Source: Erythrocercus mccallii (Eukaryota; Chordata; Aves; Passeriformes; Dicruridae). Taken from it: a DNA stretch of 64,000 bases. The notes below the pieces were generated by a model. It had not been told where the DNA came from. It was given only the letters and a program-made list of their open reading frames with translations, and searched no databases. Of the stretch, positions 39,419-51,190 are shown piece by piece. The stretch covers positions 310,001 through 374,000 of the forward strand of contig VZRG01000533.1 in NCBI GenBank assembly GCA_013397435.1, in the 5' to 3' direction. Within the stretch, counting starts at the first letter, position 1. Every line of letters starts with the position of its first letter. Both the position numbers and the translations under genes were made by a program.

Positions 39419-39863
39419 TGTGGATATGTAGTTTAAGTGGTGTTGTGTAATCTCACAGGGTGAAAAACTTAAGATTTGGGATTTTGGTATATAGCAATGT
39501 GTATGGGCCAAAATGGAGGATTTAGGGCATTGTCTGAGTCGCTCTTCTTCACGGGTTTAGGTGGTTTTCTGTAATTGGGTGAAAAAGGTCTGCATTGCAG
39601 GCCTTGGGTAGCCATTATTAAGTCAAAAGTATAAATAATACAGGTGTCACCTTATTATTGGGTAATTATCACTTAAACAGTCTTGGAAAGAGTTAGAAGC
39701 ACTCCATTTTACTTCATTTCTCTAACTTGCTAGTTAGAGTTCATGCCTTGTGAGAGTGTAATATAAATAAGATACAATAAACAACCAAGTCCAAACTTGA
39801 TTCTACGTTTCCCGTGTCTTTCACCCTAACCTTGGCGGAGATAAAGACACCAGAACTGTAACA
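39419..39863 (+). mobile_element. Solitary LTR of an endogenous retrovirus
   Basis: About 445 bases beginning near TGTGGATATG and ending near CTGTAACA. Blocks such as TCTCACAGGGTGAAAAACTT, GGCCAAAATGGAGGATTTAG and AATATAAATAAGATACAATA match an LTR family I recall as common in songbirds. It carries TATAAATA at 39762-39769 and AATAAA at 39776-39781. No viral coding region adjoins it. It lies antisense to SOX5 in the intron that splits the HMG box. ATGAG occurs at both 39411-39415 and 39865-39869 and may be the target-site duplication, with a few bases of terminal decay. Confidence 0.8.
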
Positions 39864-40441
39864 GATGAGATGCTACCCATCCCTGAACACTGCAAGGCAG
39901 AGAAACAAGTAGGTCACCCAGAACAAGGCACCTAAGGCCATTTGGCTTTGGGCTGGTTATCTGTCACAGCTTCTAGACAGGGTTCTGCTCTTGCTTGTAT
40001 TTGACTCATAAACCTCCTGGGTATGGCAGGAAAAGATGGCACTGGAAATTTTGACTCAATATCTTACTGAAATTTATTGACCTTATAATGCCTTTCAGGT
40101 GGGCAGTAAAACCATTATCCTGATAATGGGCAACCCCTGACAGTTTGCTTCAGGACACAAGGCAGTGTGTTTCGGAGGAATGGACACACAGAGTCTGCTC
40201 TGTCCCCATACTTTCCCTTGGCCACGTGTCTGTTTACACCTCCTTTTCAGAGAAGGCTCCACTCCACGTGCTGCTGTCTGCTCACTGAGATCCATGGCTG
40301 GATCAAGATATCAGATCTGGATATGCACATGTCCACAGCTTAATCATTCCTGACAAACACTGAGTCTCTCTGGCTTCCAGGCTGGTGAGAAGCAGAATAG
40401 GAACTGACTGTAAATGCTCTGCAGTCAGGTACAGGAGCCTG

Positions 40442-40471
40442 CAATGCCTCTAAAAGCAATGCCTCTAAAAG
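40442..40471. repeat. Perfect 15-base tandem duplication
   Basis: CAATGCCTCTAAAAG at 40442-40456 is followed immediately by an identical copy at 40457-40471, implying a recent event. Confidence 0.95.
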
Positions 40472-41110
40472 CTGTAAACTATCCCATATGTGTCAGTGGG
40501 GTTTTAACTTCAAGACCAAGTCCCAGGAAACACTACCAGCCCCAACTTAAAGAATTTACTGTGTCATGAAAGGAAAAGCACTGGGGTACTGGCACATCTC
40601 TCCCCAGAGCAGCACTATGGCTTCATTGCTGGCAGCCTTGTTTTCTGCCTATGTTAACGTGGGTATTTGAGATAGGGATATAGTAAAGACTTCAAAATTG
40701 TTTTCAAATGCCTGCTGAAAGTTATAAATGAATCTTAAAGGATATAACATGGGAGCAGGAAGTAAAAGTTCTTGAATCAGTTGCCCCATTTTATTTTTCC
40801 ATTAAATATAGAAGTGCTTCAGGGTAAGATACGTTTTAAATAACAGGAATAGTTCAAGCTGTGAAACCTGTAGTCTAGAAAGAAAACTTTATTGGAAAAA
40901 GTCAAGTTTTCCACTGGAAAAATGTCTGAATAGTTTCTGAATTTAATGGGTTCATAGTGTCATATGTCATACTTGACTTCCTCTTGTTCCCCATTTTTTA
41001 TGGTTAGCTCATGCTATTACTCAGGCTGCTCTTATCTTGCTGTACCCCCAAGACTTGCAGTAGAGAGAGCAGTTATCCTTTCCCCAGGAAAGAAAACAGT
41101 TTCATTCCCC

Positions 41111-41353
41111 TTAGAAAGGCCCCTTCTGATTATTGACACCATTTTCCCCATTACTCTTTGGATCTTTATTCCATGCTGCTGTCTGGGCTTCTGGAGAGAA
41201 GAGCTGGTACCACCTGACCTCACATCCAGAGATAAGCAATGCATGAACAATGATGTCTTTGTCCTGAAAAGGGGCAATGGGAATGCCTGTCTTAGCAAAC
41301 ATTGCTTTGAAGTCAAATCCATAATTTTTCATGATGTTTACAACATCCAGCAT
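41111..41353 (-). other. Unassigned protein-like open frame in a SOX5 intron
   Basis: An 80-codon frame, ATG to TAA, whose translation has the texture of a real folded protein: IMKNYGFDFKAMFAKTG, IPIAPFQDKDIIVHALLISG and RWYQLFSPEAQTAAW. A TAG lies nine codons upstream and a TAA closes it, so if it is coding-derived it is a fragment, perhaps of a processed pseudogene or transposable element. I do not recognise the family. It has the same orientation as SOX5 but no in-frame link to the flanking exons, and the adjacent HMG exons join in frame without it. Chance is also possible at this length. Confidence 0.2.
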
Positions 41354-44300
41354 GCAGAGATTCCCCAGCTAGTCCTGAAATGGGAAAGGGTTTAATGACA
41401 TTGTTATTACCTTAGGCCCAGCACCATAACTGCATTTTAGGGCTTGGACCGAAACTCCTGTACATCACTTATGCCATAGAGAGGTAGTGCCTATGCCTGG
41501 GGATTTGTGGCAGGGCTCTGTGTTACACAGGGCAGCACCCCTGTGACCAGAATCCTGCTCAGCAGCTTTGTCTTCTGAAGAGAAATCATTCCAAGCTTTT
41601 TCTGGCAAAGAGAGTGGCTAGAAAAATGACACTGACTTTCCACATGCAGTACCCTCCTGGATTTGGGGATGAATGACACAGTGATAAACACATGACTGTC
41701 AAAACACTCACACCAACTAATCCTGCATAAGATGGAAATATAGACTGGGGCTGTGTTCAACAATGTAAAGAATTCAGGGTAAAGTAGATGAGCCCTGGAA
41801 GATGCCCAGATGTGGGTGTGCTTTCAAATTCTGCATGTAGGCACTGACACCCTGGTGTTTCAGCAAAGAAAATCCTAAGAGTTAGCCCAAATCTAGAGTT
41901 GTCTAATCACAGACATGCTGAAGTCCTAATGGCCCAGGAAAACAGCCCCAGCCGCTTTTCCTGATGCTGCATCAGGGTTTTTTTTATAAATAGAAAAGTT
42001 GAAAACCTTTGTCTTTAAACAAATCTTGACATTTGCTTTATAGGCTGTTAAGGGATCTGCAATGTAGGGACTCACAGGTATGTAGGGTATGTATGAGACA
42101 GACAGATGCACAGAAAGGTAGAAATTAAAGTCTGCTCTTGCAAAATTACCATGAAAATGCTCTATTCCAGCACAGTTTCTCTTCTGCTGTGCCACTTCAC
42201 TTGCTGCCAGCCTACAGGCAGATCTGGGCAGGCAGATTCCTACCCCCTCATGTGACAAGAAGTAGTGGGTAAAGTCAGGCAAACAACACAAGCCTTTGCA
42301 GGATCAGGGCCATAAAACGTGAAATTTTGATGCATCATATCTGTACATAGAGATATTATACATATGTACGTATTTTACATATCTACAATTACACATACAA
42401 TGTTTATACATAAATGTCAGTTGTTATATTTTTTCTTCCTGAGCTTGCACACTCAAATACAACAAAAACCTTGGTAGTTTCACCTCTCTTCCTAGAAAAA
42501 TTTTAATAGCTGCCTTCTGCAGTGATACCTCCTCTTACTACGACTTTACTGTTTTTGCAAAATACACTAAATATAATTTACTAGTATGTTTTGAAGTATC
42601 ATACATAATTAAACAAACAATGCTGTCAAAATAAATTTTAAAAAAAGGCACGCTTTCTGATGACAAACCATTGTTCTTTACACTTGATAATTTTCACTTA
42701 TCTTCTTAGTAATTTACATAATCCAATCAATTCTCTGAACAGTCTTCGTCTGAAATTTTGAAATTTTGAAGGATATGTAACTCTGATCTTGGAATTTCCA
42801 TCCATGGGGTAAGCTATGAATGAGTACCATCCATCAACATACTAAAACTTTTTAAAAATACCTTCTATTTGGACAAAATAGGCTTGTAATAGCTTTGTTT
42901 GTCATTATTTTATATGTCTACAAACACACACAGGCAGGCATGGGTACCTACGCACAGTGCCAAACTCAAGCCCAAACAAGGGGTGATTGTAGAAACTTGA
43001 GAAATCTTTCTTTGTGAGGGAAGATTTACAGTTCTGAGTGAGCTTCCTGCTTGCCATCTGTGCTGGAAAGCTTTGAGTGGGTCAAGTATGCAAAGCTTTT
43101 ATCCTTGACTATGAAAACAAGAGCCCATTCCCCTACCTGGCTGCATGTAAAATGACAAGCAGGATTCTAGCACGATTCTCCCTGATGTGGTGGCTGAAGT
43201 ATTTAGGAAAAAAAACCCCAAATTTAAAGACTTTGGAGCACCAAGCACAGCTCCTGCCCCTAAACTGAGCTAGGGCAGTCAGAGGTGTGCCCACACAGCT
43301 GTGTGTGACTGTGAACACATCTGCAGAGGGCAAATATTTGAGTTCAGGGCAGAAAAGAGATGCCCTCGCCCATGCCCAGACACTTGTGCTCCAGGCACAC
43401 ATGTGCAATGTTCAGAACTCTCCTCACCGCTGATTTTAAGCCAAGTTTCTCTGACAAGAATTTTCAGCTGTTTGCAATATTCTCTAACTTTCAGTCCATT
43501 AGACTGACATTTTCCAGTCTGAGTACCTGAATAAGGCTGGTTTTATGTTTAAAAACATTCTCACACAGACTTGTATAATGTATAGGTATGTGTATACATT
43601 TGTATAAACACTCATATACATTCCAAGAGAATTTCTGAAGCTAGTAATTAACTTCATTTTTCCTAAAATCTTTACGTAGATTTCTTGGTGAAATTAATTA
43701 AAATATTTACTGAAATATCTAAACAAAGCATTATTAAATTGATAGGGTCCAGCAGTCCCATTTTAGCACTTTTTAAACAATTTACTAAAAAAACCATTAT
43801 CCACAAGTTTAAGTTGCAACGAACAGATGGATGACAAACGTATGCACAGATGAATTTAGTGACAAATCCATGTATCTAATTTTTATGCTCAAAACATAAT
43901 ACCACAGTGTCAAACATAATCCCTAGAGAATTCTAGTGCTGGGAAGGGCACCTCCTCTCATTTTACTATAAAAATGACCCTTGATTGGTGAGAACTCTAA
44001 GTTACTCTGCATGACAACAAGCTCTGTGACCTCAATCTGAAGCAGTGCTGCTGGAAAAACGGGAAGGGAAAATTGTGGCTTTCTAATAAGGACACTCGAA
44101 TAGCTGGCTGAACTGCGAGCTTCTAATTGGTCACCCTATGCCAGTTAACAGACAGCTCCCTGCTGACTTCAAAAGACTGGCCTTTTGCAGCTGAGGGAAG
44201 AACTTTGTAATGCTTCTGTCAGGAAGGAAGATGCCAGGACATCCCTCTCTATTGCACACGTAGAAAGGAAAAAAAAAATCAAATGTGATGCTGTAAAGAA

Positions 44301-44399
44301 ATAGAAACATCATCTTTCACTGTCTCAGACCTTGCTTTTCCCCATATCTGGCAGCAAAACAGAGAGTTTGGAGTCAGCTATACTGTCTGTCACCTCAAC

Positions 44400-45240
44400 C
44401 GGATCTGTAATGAATTTGCACATTTTACTCCAACTACTGTATATCTAATCAGAAAAAGATGTCTCCATATCTCCCTGATCTAGCGCCAAATAGTAAAAGG
44501 TGATTCCTTATGTTAACAATTTCAGCAGAATGGTTTATTAAAACCAGATTTTAGGGTATTATAAAATGCTTAGAAGCCCTTTAAAATGTCAACCAGGATC
44601 CCCAGAGACTGCGTAAAATGTCAGCCCAGCTCAAGCGCCTGTTTTAAGCAGAATGAATTAGCAGCGTGCTGTCGGAGGTTGTTATCCAAAACAATCAGTT
44701 AAGAGGGAAAACATCAAGCTCTCTTTGTACTTTCTATATGAAAAGGGCCATTCAGAATGATCTTGTAGATTTCTGAAGCTGATTACTCAAAAACAGGTTT
44801 AACCAGGTCTACTCTCAATTTAGGAACAGACCAAAACTATTACTGCCCTGTCCTCCGGCTAATCACATCATACACCTCTGACCAGTATAATCGCTTTTAA
44901 CCAGTATAAGGTTATATTGCCATCAACACAACCAATTTAGCCTTCTAATCCTGTTCCCATAACTAATCTAATCATCTCGTACCACCCTTTAAATCATGGG
45001 TTAATATCATCACATCTGCCATCCACGGCAATACATTTTGCTTCTCCAACCAATTTATCCCATTTCCACTTGCCCCCTGCTAACTTTTCATAATACCACT
45101 CTAATCAAGGTAAGCCTCAAACCTCTGACCAGTCTAAGCTTGTCATATTTACCAGCCCTGCAGCTGGTTAATGCTGCCATTATAACTGCACTACATCTTT
45201 TGAGCAGCCTGCAAAACCAGTGAGATTTACAGCACAGGTA
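44400..45240. promoter_or_regulatory. Candidate conserved noncoding segment in the HMG intron
   Basis: Repeat-free AT-rich DNA just upstream of a CR1 fragment. It contains Sox-type AACAAT sites (for example TTAACAATTT near 44514 and AAAACAATCA near 44690), CCTCTGACCAGT twice (44875-44886, 45122-45133) and ACCAGTATAA twice (44881-44890, 44900-44909). The plus strand is unusually G-poor from about 44910 to 45110. A regulatory role is inference only. Confidence 0.25.
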
Positions 45241-45554
45241 AACATGCTCCCTGCTTAGCCACTGGCCTGAGGGATGCTTGGGTCCTGTAGCTGTTTTTAT
45301 CAGTAAAAATGCAATATGTAGAATTTGGTCACAGATGCATTATTTTTCAGCTGAAAAGTAATTCATTGGCCTCAGTGAGCCCCATTAGTCACCTACTGTA
45401 TCATCCAGCACATCACAGAGGAGTAACTTTGGACAGAACACGGTCCTGAGAATCTGATCAAATAGTGAGAAGTTGGAAGATGTTGGCATGAGATTCAGTA
45501 GATGATGTTCATGACAAATACTGATCGGGATGTGAAGAGCAGAGAATATGGAAA

Positions 45555-45860
45555 CCAGGGTTTTTTAAAAATTCTTTTCAATATATGGAAGGATGAAGAA
45601 CCACCCACTGTAGGAGAAGATCAGGTTCAAGAACCTGAAGGTGCACAGATCCATGGGACCTGCTGAGATGCTGCTGCAGGACCTGAGGGAACTGACAGAT
45701 GAACTGGCTAAGCCACTGTTCATGCTGTTGGAGAAGTCGTGGCTGTGAGGTGAAGTTACTGCTCTCTGGAAAAGGAGATATGTAACCCCCATATTTAAAA
45801 AGGAAAACCTTGGAACTACAGGCTACTCCATCTCTCCTCTGTGCAGGGCAAAATCACCAC
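45555..45860 (+). mobile_element. CR1 LINE fragment, reverse-transcriptase region
   Basis: GGACCTGCTGAGATGCTGCT, CTGAGGGAACTGACAGATGA, GGCTAAGCCACTGTTCATGC, GGAGAAGTCGTGGCTG and AACCCCCATATTTAAAAAGG follow the CR1 open reading frame 2 consensus near the start of the reverse transcriptase. It is decayed with indels and has no functional frame. Antisense to SOX5. Confidence 0.88.
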
Positions 45861-46077
45861 CACAATCTCAATAGTTACAAAGACATAAGACTATTTCAGG
45901 CTGTGTTAATACATACTGCTGGGCAGCACAGGGGAAACTCAGATCACTGTTGTTCTTGGTGCACTGACTAAAGAGCAAGAGAGAAAGAAGCAATTCTGTT
46001 CTGTCAGGTGCTCAGCTCAACTCAGTCAGAATCTTTCCAAGCTTTGCTCTGGGAGAGCAGTGCTCTATCGTTCTTAC

Positions 46078-46251
46078 CTAGTATCTTGCTGATGTTGGAG
46101 TTGTGCATGTCAGGGAAGGCCTGAAGGATCTTTCTCCGTTCGTCCTTAGCCCACACCATGAACGCGTTCATCGGGCGCTTGATGTGGGGCTCGTTGCTCC
46201 CACGGCCCCGGGATTCCCGGTAAATCCGAGACTCTGAAACTCCTGCACTGC
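46078..46251 (-). CDS. SOX5: SOX5 exon: N-terminal half of the HMG box
   Basis: The 174-base exon encodes 57 full codons, SAGVSESRIYRESRGRG through NSNISKIL, with split Gly codons at both ends. The acceptor is TTTTTAG (AG at 46253-46252); the donor is GTAAGA (46077-46072). It carries the Sox signature RPMNAFMVWAKDERRK at about residues 25-40 of the exon; this starts the HMG box, which binds the minor groove of AACAAT-type sites and bends DNA (family knowledge). The basic stretch KRPMNAFMVWAKDERRK also fits the N-terminal bipartite nuclear localisation signal of Sox proteins, and FPDMHNSNISKIL is helix 2. The preceding SRIYRESRGRGSNEPHIK is characteristic of SoxD proteins. The upstream intron is only 879 bases. 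Confidence 0.97.
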
Positions 46252-47130
46252 CTAAAAAGCAAGAGGAGAACATTTCCAGCTTGTGTTTCAGTATGCAGCT
46301 TCCTCTGCACACCGGTAACCTAGGTCAGGCGCCGCACATTCAATGAGTCAGTGTTCACTAAAGGTTAATGGTTAATATATTGTATATTGCCTGGTTTAGT
46401 TATTCTATTACTTCTATTACTATCACATAATATAGACCTGATAAAGAGTTTTGATTGTTTTTTAATACAAAGTATTAAACAGCTCTCCTAAGCCATCTTT
46501 TACTGTTTAATTACATAAAGCAAATATATACTTATCAATCCAGGTTTACTTTTTATTTTCTTCCTTTCTTGCCCACAGAATGCTGGCTATATTATGTCAC
46601 CTATCTTCTACCTTTTCTGAGACAGAAAGGGGGTGATAGATGGCAATAGTGGGCATTTCTTCTTAGGCAATTCTCTAACTAGCAAATGAATATTTATATA
46701 CTTGCCTGTTTTTGTGCTTACATCTCCTTAGCAATATATGAAATAGCAGAGAAACAAACAGACATTATTCTTGCTTCATCAAACCAATAAAGCTCCCACA
46801 GATGCAGAGCACTTATGGAGGATCAGGTTCATAGCTCCCCTGTGTGATGTCACTTACCCCACATATATTTGCCTCCTTTAGTCCCTTTTATTATCAGAAA
46901 TACATTTTTGGTCCCATCTCGAGACCTTCAGTGGACAGAGGGAAGGGTAAAAATCATCTCCAGACTTAAAGCACCTCACAATGTATCACTTACTCCTGGC
47001 CTTGTTTCATAGCCACTTATTGCTAACAGCTCATATTCCTCATGGGCCTCCAAAGCACTTGGATTCTCCCTCAGATCCCACTGACACGCACACACAAACC
47101 TGGAAATAAGGAAAAGCTGTTTGTACTGAC
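46252..47130 (-). other. Short SOX5 intron
   Basis: An 879-base phase-1 intron, donor GTCAGT, acceptor TTTTTAG. AT-rich; no repeat family or other feature recognised. Confidence 0.92.
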
Positions 47131-47239
47131 CATCAGAATCCCCACTCATGTTGAAATCCATCATTGCGTGGCTGAACTTCCCATCTTCACTCTGTTTTAC
47201 TGCCAGCTGCTGAGTCAGGGTCTCCAGTGTTGTTTTGTC
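47131..47239 (-). CDS. SOX5: SOX5 exon: linker between coiled coil and HMG box
   Basis: The 109-base exon encodes 36 codons, starting DKTTLETLTQQLAVKQ and ending MMDFNMSGDSD plus the first base of a Gly codon. The acceptor is CCTTATAG (AG at 47241-47240), the donor GTCAGT (47130-47125), a slightly weak but valid donor. It joins in frame to NNCRTEK of the upstream exon (phase 0) and to GSAGVSES of the next (phase 1). The helical TLETLTQQLAVKQ extends the coiled-coil region; KFSHAMMDF and SGDSDG are SoxD linker motifs seen in SOX5 and SOX6. The short open frame on this strand at 47164-46976 is this exon running into the intron. No independent catalytic or binding function is expected of this segment. 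Confidence 0.94.
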
Positions 47240-49659
47240 CTATAAGGGCAAGATGACAGGATTTGGATCAGGAAAATAATTAAATATTGTAACTCCAAAG
47301 TTTGTATGTCATTTAGGTGGTTAACAGGGAAGCTAGAAAACTATTCACAACAGTTTACTGAGCCATGCACTGAAGACAAATAAATAATAATGCTTTTTCT
47401 GGAAGAGATAGGGTTACAGACTCTACCATAAAGTTCTTTTTGAAACTTGCTTATTAGCTGGTGATAAGAAAACTCCATAGTGTTGAAAAGATTGGCTTAG
47501 TTAAGCATGATAAAATTGGCTGCACATCTGAAGAATACTTCAACTCTCTGTGTTCCTGGGACTGTAAAGCTGGCCTGGAAGTTTAGGTGATACATGCTCT
47601 TTTGCAATGTATTTATTCTTTCACTCTATTTCTAGCCTGCAATCAAAGTGCAGAGACATGGATGGCTTTGCTCTGTTTCCTTTTTAAAAGGCAGCATTTT
47701 AGGAAGCAGCCCATAGGGCAAAATAACCAGTTCAAACTCATTCAGGCCTTGGGAAATGTCCAGCCTGAATTAAGCATGATCCTTGGGCAGCAGTTTGTGT
47801 TCTTGTCCAGACTGTTTTGTCCAACCCTTCTAACACCCCGTCTATCATTCCTCTGGTCAGAACTAACTGTGAACCCTGGATTGCAACAGGCTGGTGTGTG
47901 CTGCCAATTAATCTGTCAGGCTGCAGTGGTGTCTAAAGACACTGCCAGAACAACATGCTAGGGCAATTAATTCCAATGTTCTCTTCAAGAAAACACCTCA
48001 CTTCCTCCTGAATTGTTTGACTTTACAAACACAAAGGTGCTCCATTTTCCAACTGTTTTTGTTTTCCCGATGACTTTTGCTCATGAGCATTCTATCTTCC
48101 TGACAATCATATGTTTAAAAATAAATCTTTCAGGGAAGCAATACTAACATTTCAAAATCTCAGGCACTGTGCCTTTTGCAAAGCTAAGAAAATGATATGT
48201 TATGGCATGATAATGAAGTGGCTCCACTCGGAAAAATTCTTTTGAGCTTCTTCCTGAAAGAAAAGATTTCTGTTTCTTTGCTCTCTTCCACTCCTGTTGA
48301 CTGTAAAAGATCAATAAACCAGAAAAACTTTCAGTTCTCACATGGCAACTGTTCCACGTAGCCTAATAATGTCACTGGGTTGCGTTACGTTAGAAAACAG
48401 AAAAGAGAACAATGCGAATACAGAAATGCTTCCTGCAAAGTGATGTCCCTGCATCTGCAATTCAAAGAATGGTTCAATTTCATGTAAATCACTGCACAAA
48501 GATTTTCTCAGGAAGAGTTAGAAACAAGGCTAATCTGCTCAACTTTGCATGCTCACAGAGTTTAGGGAACATGTGGTTAGCTTTCCTATTCCTCACATTC
48601 ATTTTCACTACGAATCCCTTTCACACTCCTGGTGCTCTGTCTATACCCTGACACTTCACCATGGAAAGCATGCAAGATGAGTTATCCTCTTGGTTTTTGC
48701 AGGAAAAGCTCATGCAGCAGACTCAGCCTATTCTAAGCAAAAGGGTTTCCATATCACAACCAGGCACAGCAGATCCAGAAAGCTTGGAGAAGCTTCAAAT
48801 AAGCACCTGAACTATTCAGGCATTTAGCTTTACCAAGCTCTTTGATCCACCATTTTTAACTCAGCTCTCATTTTCAAAGCAGCCTGTCAGAAGTCAAAAA
48901 GTCAGGAATAAGTTGACTTTGTATTTCTTCCAAATCGATTGCAGATATATAATGGAAGTGAACAGTTTTTCCTCAGGAAAAAAAAATCTATTCAATGTCA
49001 ACTGTATAGTGCTAGAGTTCAAAAAATTTTTATGTCAGGAATCATTTTAAAACATTGCCACCAAGCTAGAGTGTAAAAGAATATTTTCTCTTGTTGGCTA
49101 TATTATGGGGGAGGGGAGTTACTCTGCTGCAGACTTTTTTTGAAGCATGTGTAAACCTCTTAGAAAAACAGAGCTGGGAGCACAAAGGGCATGGGCTTAA
49201 CAACTTCTTCTTTAGGCAGTAAATGCAGCTCCTGGAGTCAGAGGCAGTTCCACTCCCAACTACGCTCTGCTGACATGATCTGATGGAGTCCTGAGATCAG
49301 TGGATACGCTGGAATGCTGCCTGCCAGGCGCACTGCAGGTATGGCTCCTTCATCAGAGCCTGACTTTCTGAGCCCACAGATGCTCTGCTGCACTCCTCCT
49401 TGGGCAGAGTTCAGCATTTTGAGGTGCAGCCCACTGGATGAGGTGAGGGAGCACAGGTGTGATGGAAGGGGGGCCATGAAGGAATTATGCCAATGACCAG
49501 TGAGCTCCCGGGCTGCTCCATGCAGCCCTGTGCATGTGATGCCTTAAGTTTCAGCTTTCCTGTTTTTCACATTCTGTGCTGCCTAGGGGTGCAGTTCTGA
49601 GCCTCATATTAAGTGCTGGTGAGCTCTCTTCACAGAGTAGGGAGACAAAGCAAATCCTT

Positions 49660-50007
49660 TTCCTGCTGCAGACCAAGAACACTGAGTACAACTTTCACTC
49701 CCAAAAGCACAAACAAGGGTGGGGCTGAAGGGAGGAACAAGAAGGATGGGCCCCACAACCTGAAGCTGTAATTGGACATGATAATGACAATAAACTCCAA
49801 TAGGCAAATGGACCAAAACTTTAAAAAGTGTAAGACCTCGTGGCCAGTTATCCATTTTGTGACTATTTTGGGTCCACCTTGGATGTAGCCCTGGTCAGGC
49901 ACTTGTCCTGCCCAAGGTATATCCTTTAAGGCTTTTCAATAAATCCCTACTTTATTCTCTAGCTCTGTCTAGTCCCTGTTCCAGGTCAGCCTTCCCAAGG
50001 CATCACA
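49660..50007 (+). mobile_element. LTR fragment of an endogenous retrovirus
   Basis: CCCCACAACCTGAAGCTGTA, CTCCAATAGGCAAATGGACC, AAAAAGTGTAAGACCTCGTG, CATTTTGTGACTATTTTGGG and CCTGCCCAAGGTATATCC, then AATAAA at 49938-49943 and a tail TCTGTCTAGTCCCTGTTCC...AAGGCATCA, correspond in order to an ERVL-type songbird LTR as I recall it. The start is approximate; no viral gene lies beside it. Antisense to SOX5. Confidence 0.78.
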
Positions 50008-50289
50008 TGGAGGTGGCTCTCCGGAGAATTGTAACATGATGAGCACGCAAACCATCCTTTTAACACGGTGACAATTTACTCTTTGCTACTTAAATGTGTA
50101 ATTCAAACACCAATGATAAAATGGCAGCTAAAAAGAACTTCTGCATGACATTGCTCTTGAAACAGAGGATCAAAGCAGCCAGCTGTACTTTTCCATGTTA
50201 ATATTCAGAAATGTTTTAAGTCTAGAAAGCACAAAGGCAATAATAAGTCTAAGGCCTGCTCTTTCCTGAGCCTCTGCAACAGCACACAT

Positions 50290-50690
50290 CTTTTGAGGAA
50301 AGGCTGTGGGAGTTGGGGTTGTTCAGCCTGGAAAAGAGAAGGTTTTAGGGTGATCTAATTGTGACCTTTCAGTAGCTGAAGGGAGCTGATGAGAAAGACG
50401 AAGACAAACTATTTACAAGGGCCTGGAGTGACAAGACAACGGGCAATGGCTTCACACACTGGAAAAAAGTAGGTTTAGATTAGATGTTAGGGACAAAGTC
50501 TTTGCTCTGAGGGTGGTGAGGCTCTGGATCAGGCTGCCCAGAGAAGTTATGGATGCCCCATTCCTAGAACCGTTCAAGGCCAGGCTGGATGGGGCTCTGG
50601 GTCTAGTGGAAGGTGTCCCTGCCCATGAGAGGGAGCTTGGAGGTGGGTGATCTTTAAGATATCTTCCATCTCAAGCCATTAAAAAAACCA
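50290..50690 (+). mobile_element. CR1 LINE 3'-end fragment
   Basis: Consensus blocks GGAAAGGCTGTGGGAGTTGG, GTTCAGCCTGGAAAAGAGAA, GGCTCTGGATCAGGCTGCCC, CAAGGCCAGGCTGGATGGGG and TGGAAGGTGTCCCTGCCCAT appear in CR1 order. 5'-truncated, lacks a clear terminal octamer. Antisense to SOX5. Confidence 0.93.
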
Positions 50691-51112
50691 ACTGCCCCCC
50701 TCAGAAACACAGCCAAAACAGAATTAGGAGAGCAGAAAGAGATCTTCAACAACCTGGCAGGATGCAAAAGCTTGACCATAGGTCAGCAGCATTGTCATTT
50801 CCTGTCCTACGCTCTTCTCACAGCAGCTGATTTTCCCCAGTCTTGACACTGAGAAACACTTTTACAATTACTAAAAGTTTGAAAGGTGCTAAGCAGCAAT
50901 CCCATGTTGTTTTGCTTCAAAGCATTCAGTTGATGACTTACTGCTTTTCATTTGATGGAAGCACCTATTTACCCTTTCTGCAGAGTCTTTCAGTTTATGG
51001 GCAAGTATTTATGGAACCTCCAAAGAAACAAAGAAACAAAGAAGAAGTTTTTTTCTACTCTGACCCCAAAGAAACTGGCAACCTCCTGATATTGCTATCC
51101 CAGCCTCCCCTC

Positions 51113-51190
51113 CCAGAATCACAGAACCACAGAATGGTTTGGGTTGGAAGGAACAAAAAGATCAGTCACTTCCAACCACACCCCACCAGC
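51113..51190 (-). mobile_element. Very short CR1 3' terminus
   Basis: AGAATCACAGAACCACAGAA (the complement of the octamer repeats) followed by TGGTTTGGGTTGGAAGGAAC: the last ~75 bases of CR1, a strongly 5'-truncated insertion, in the SOX5 sense orientation. Confidence 0.88.
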
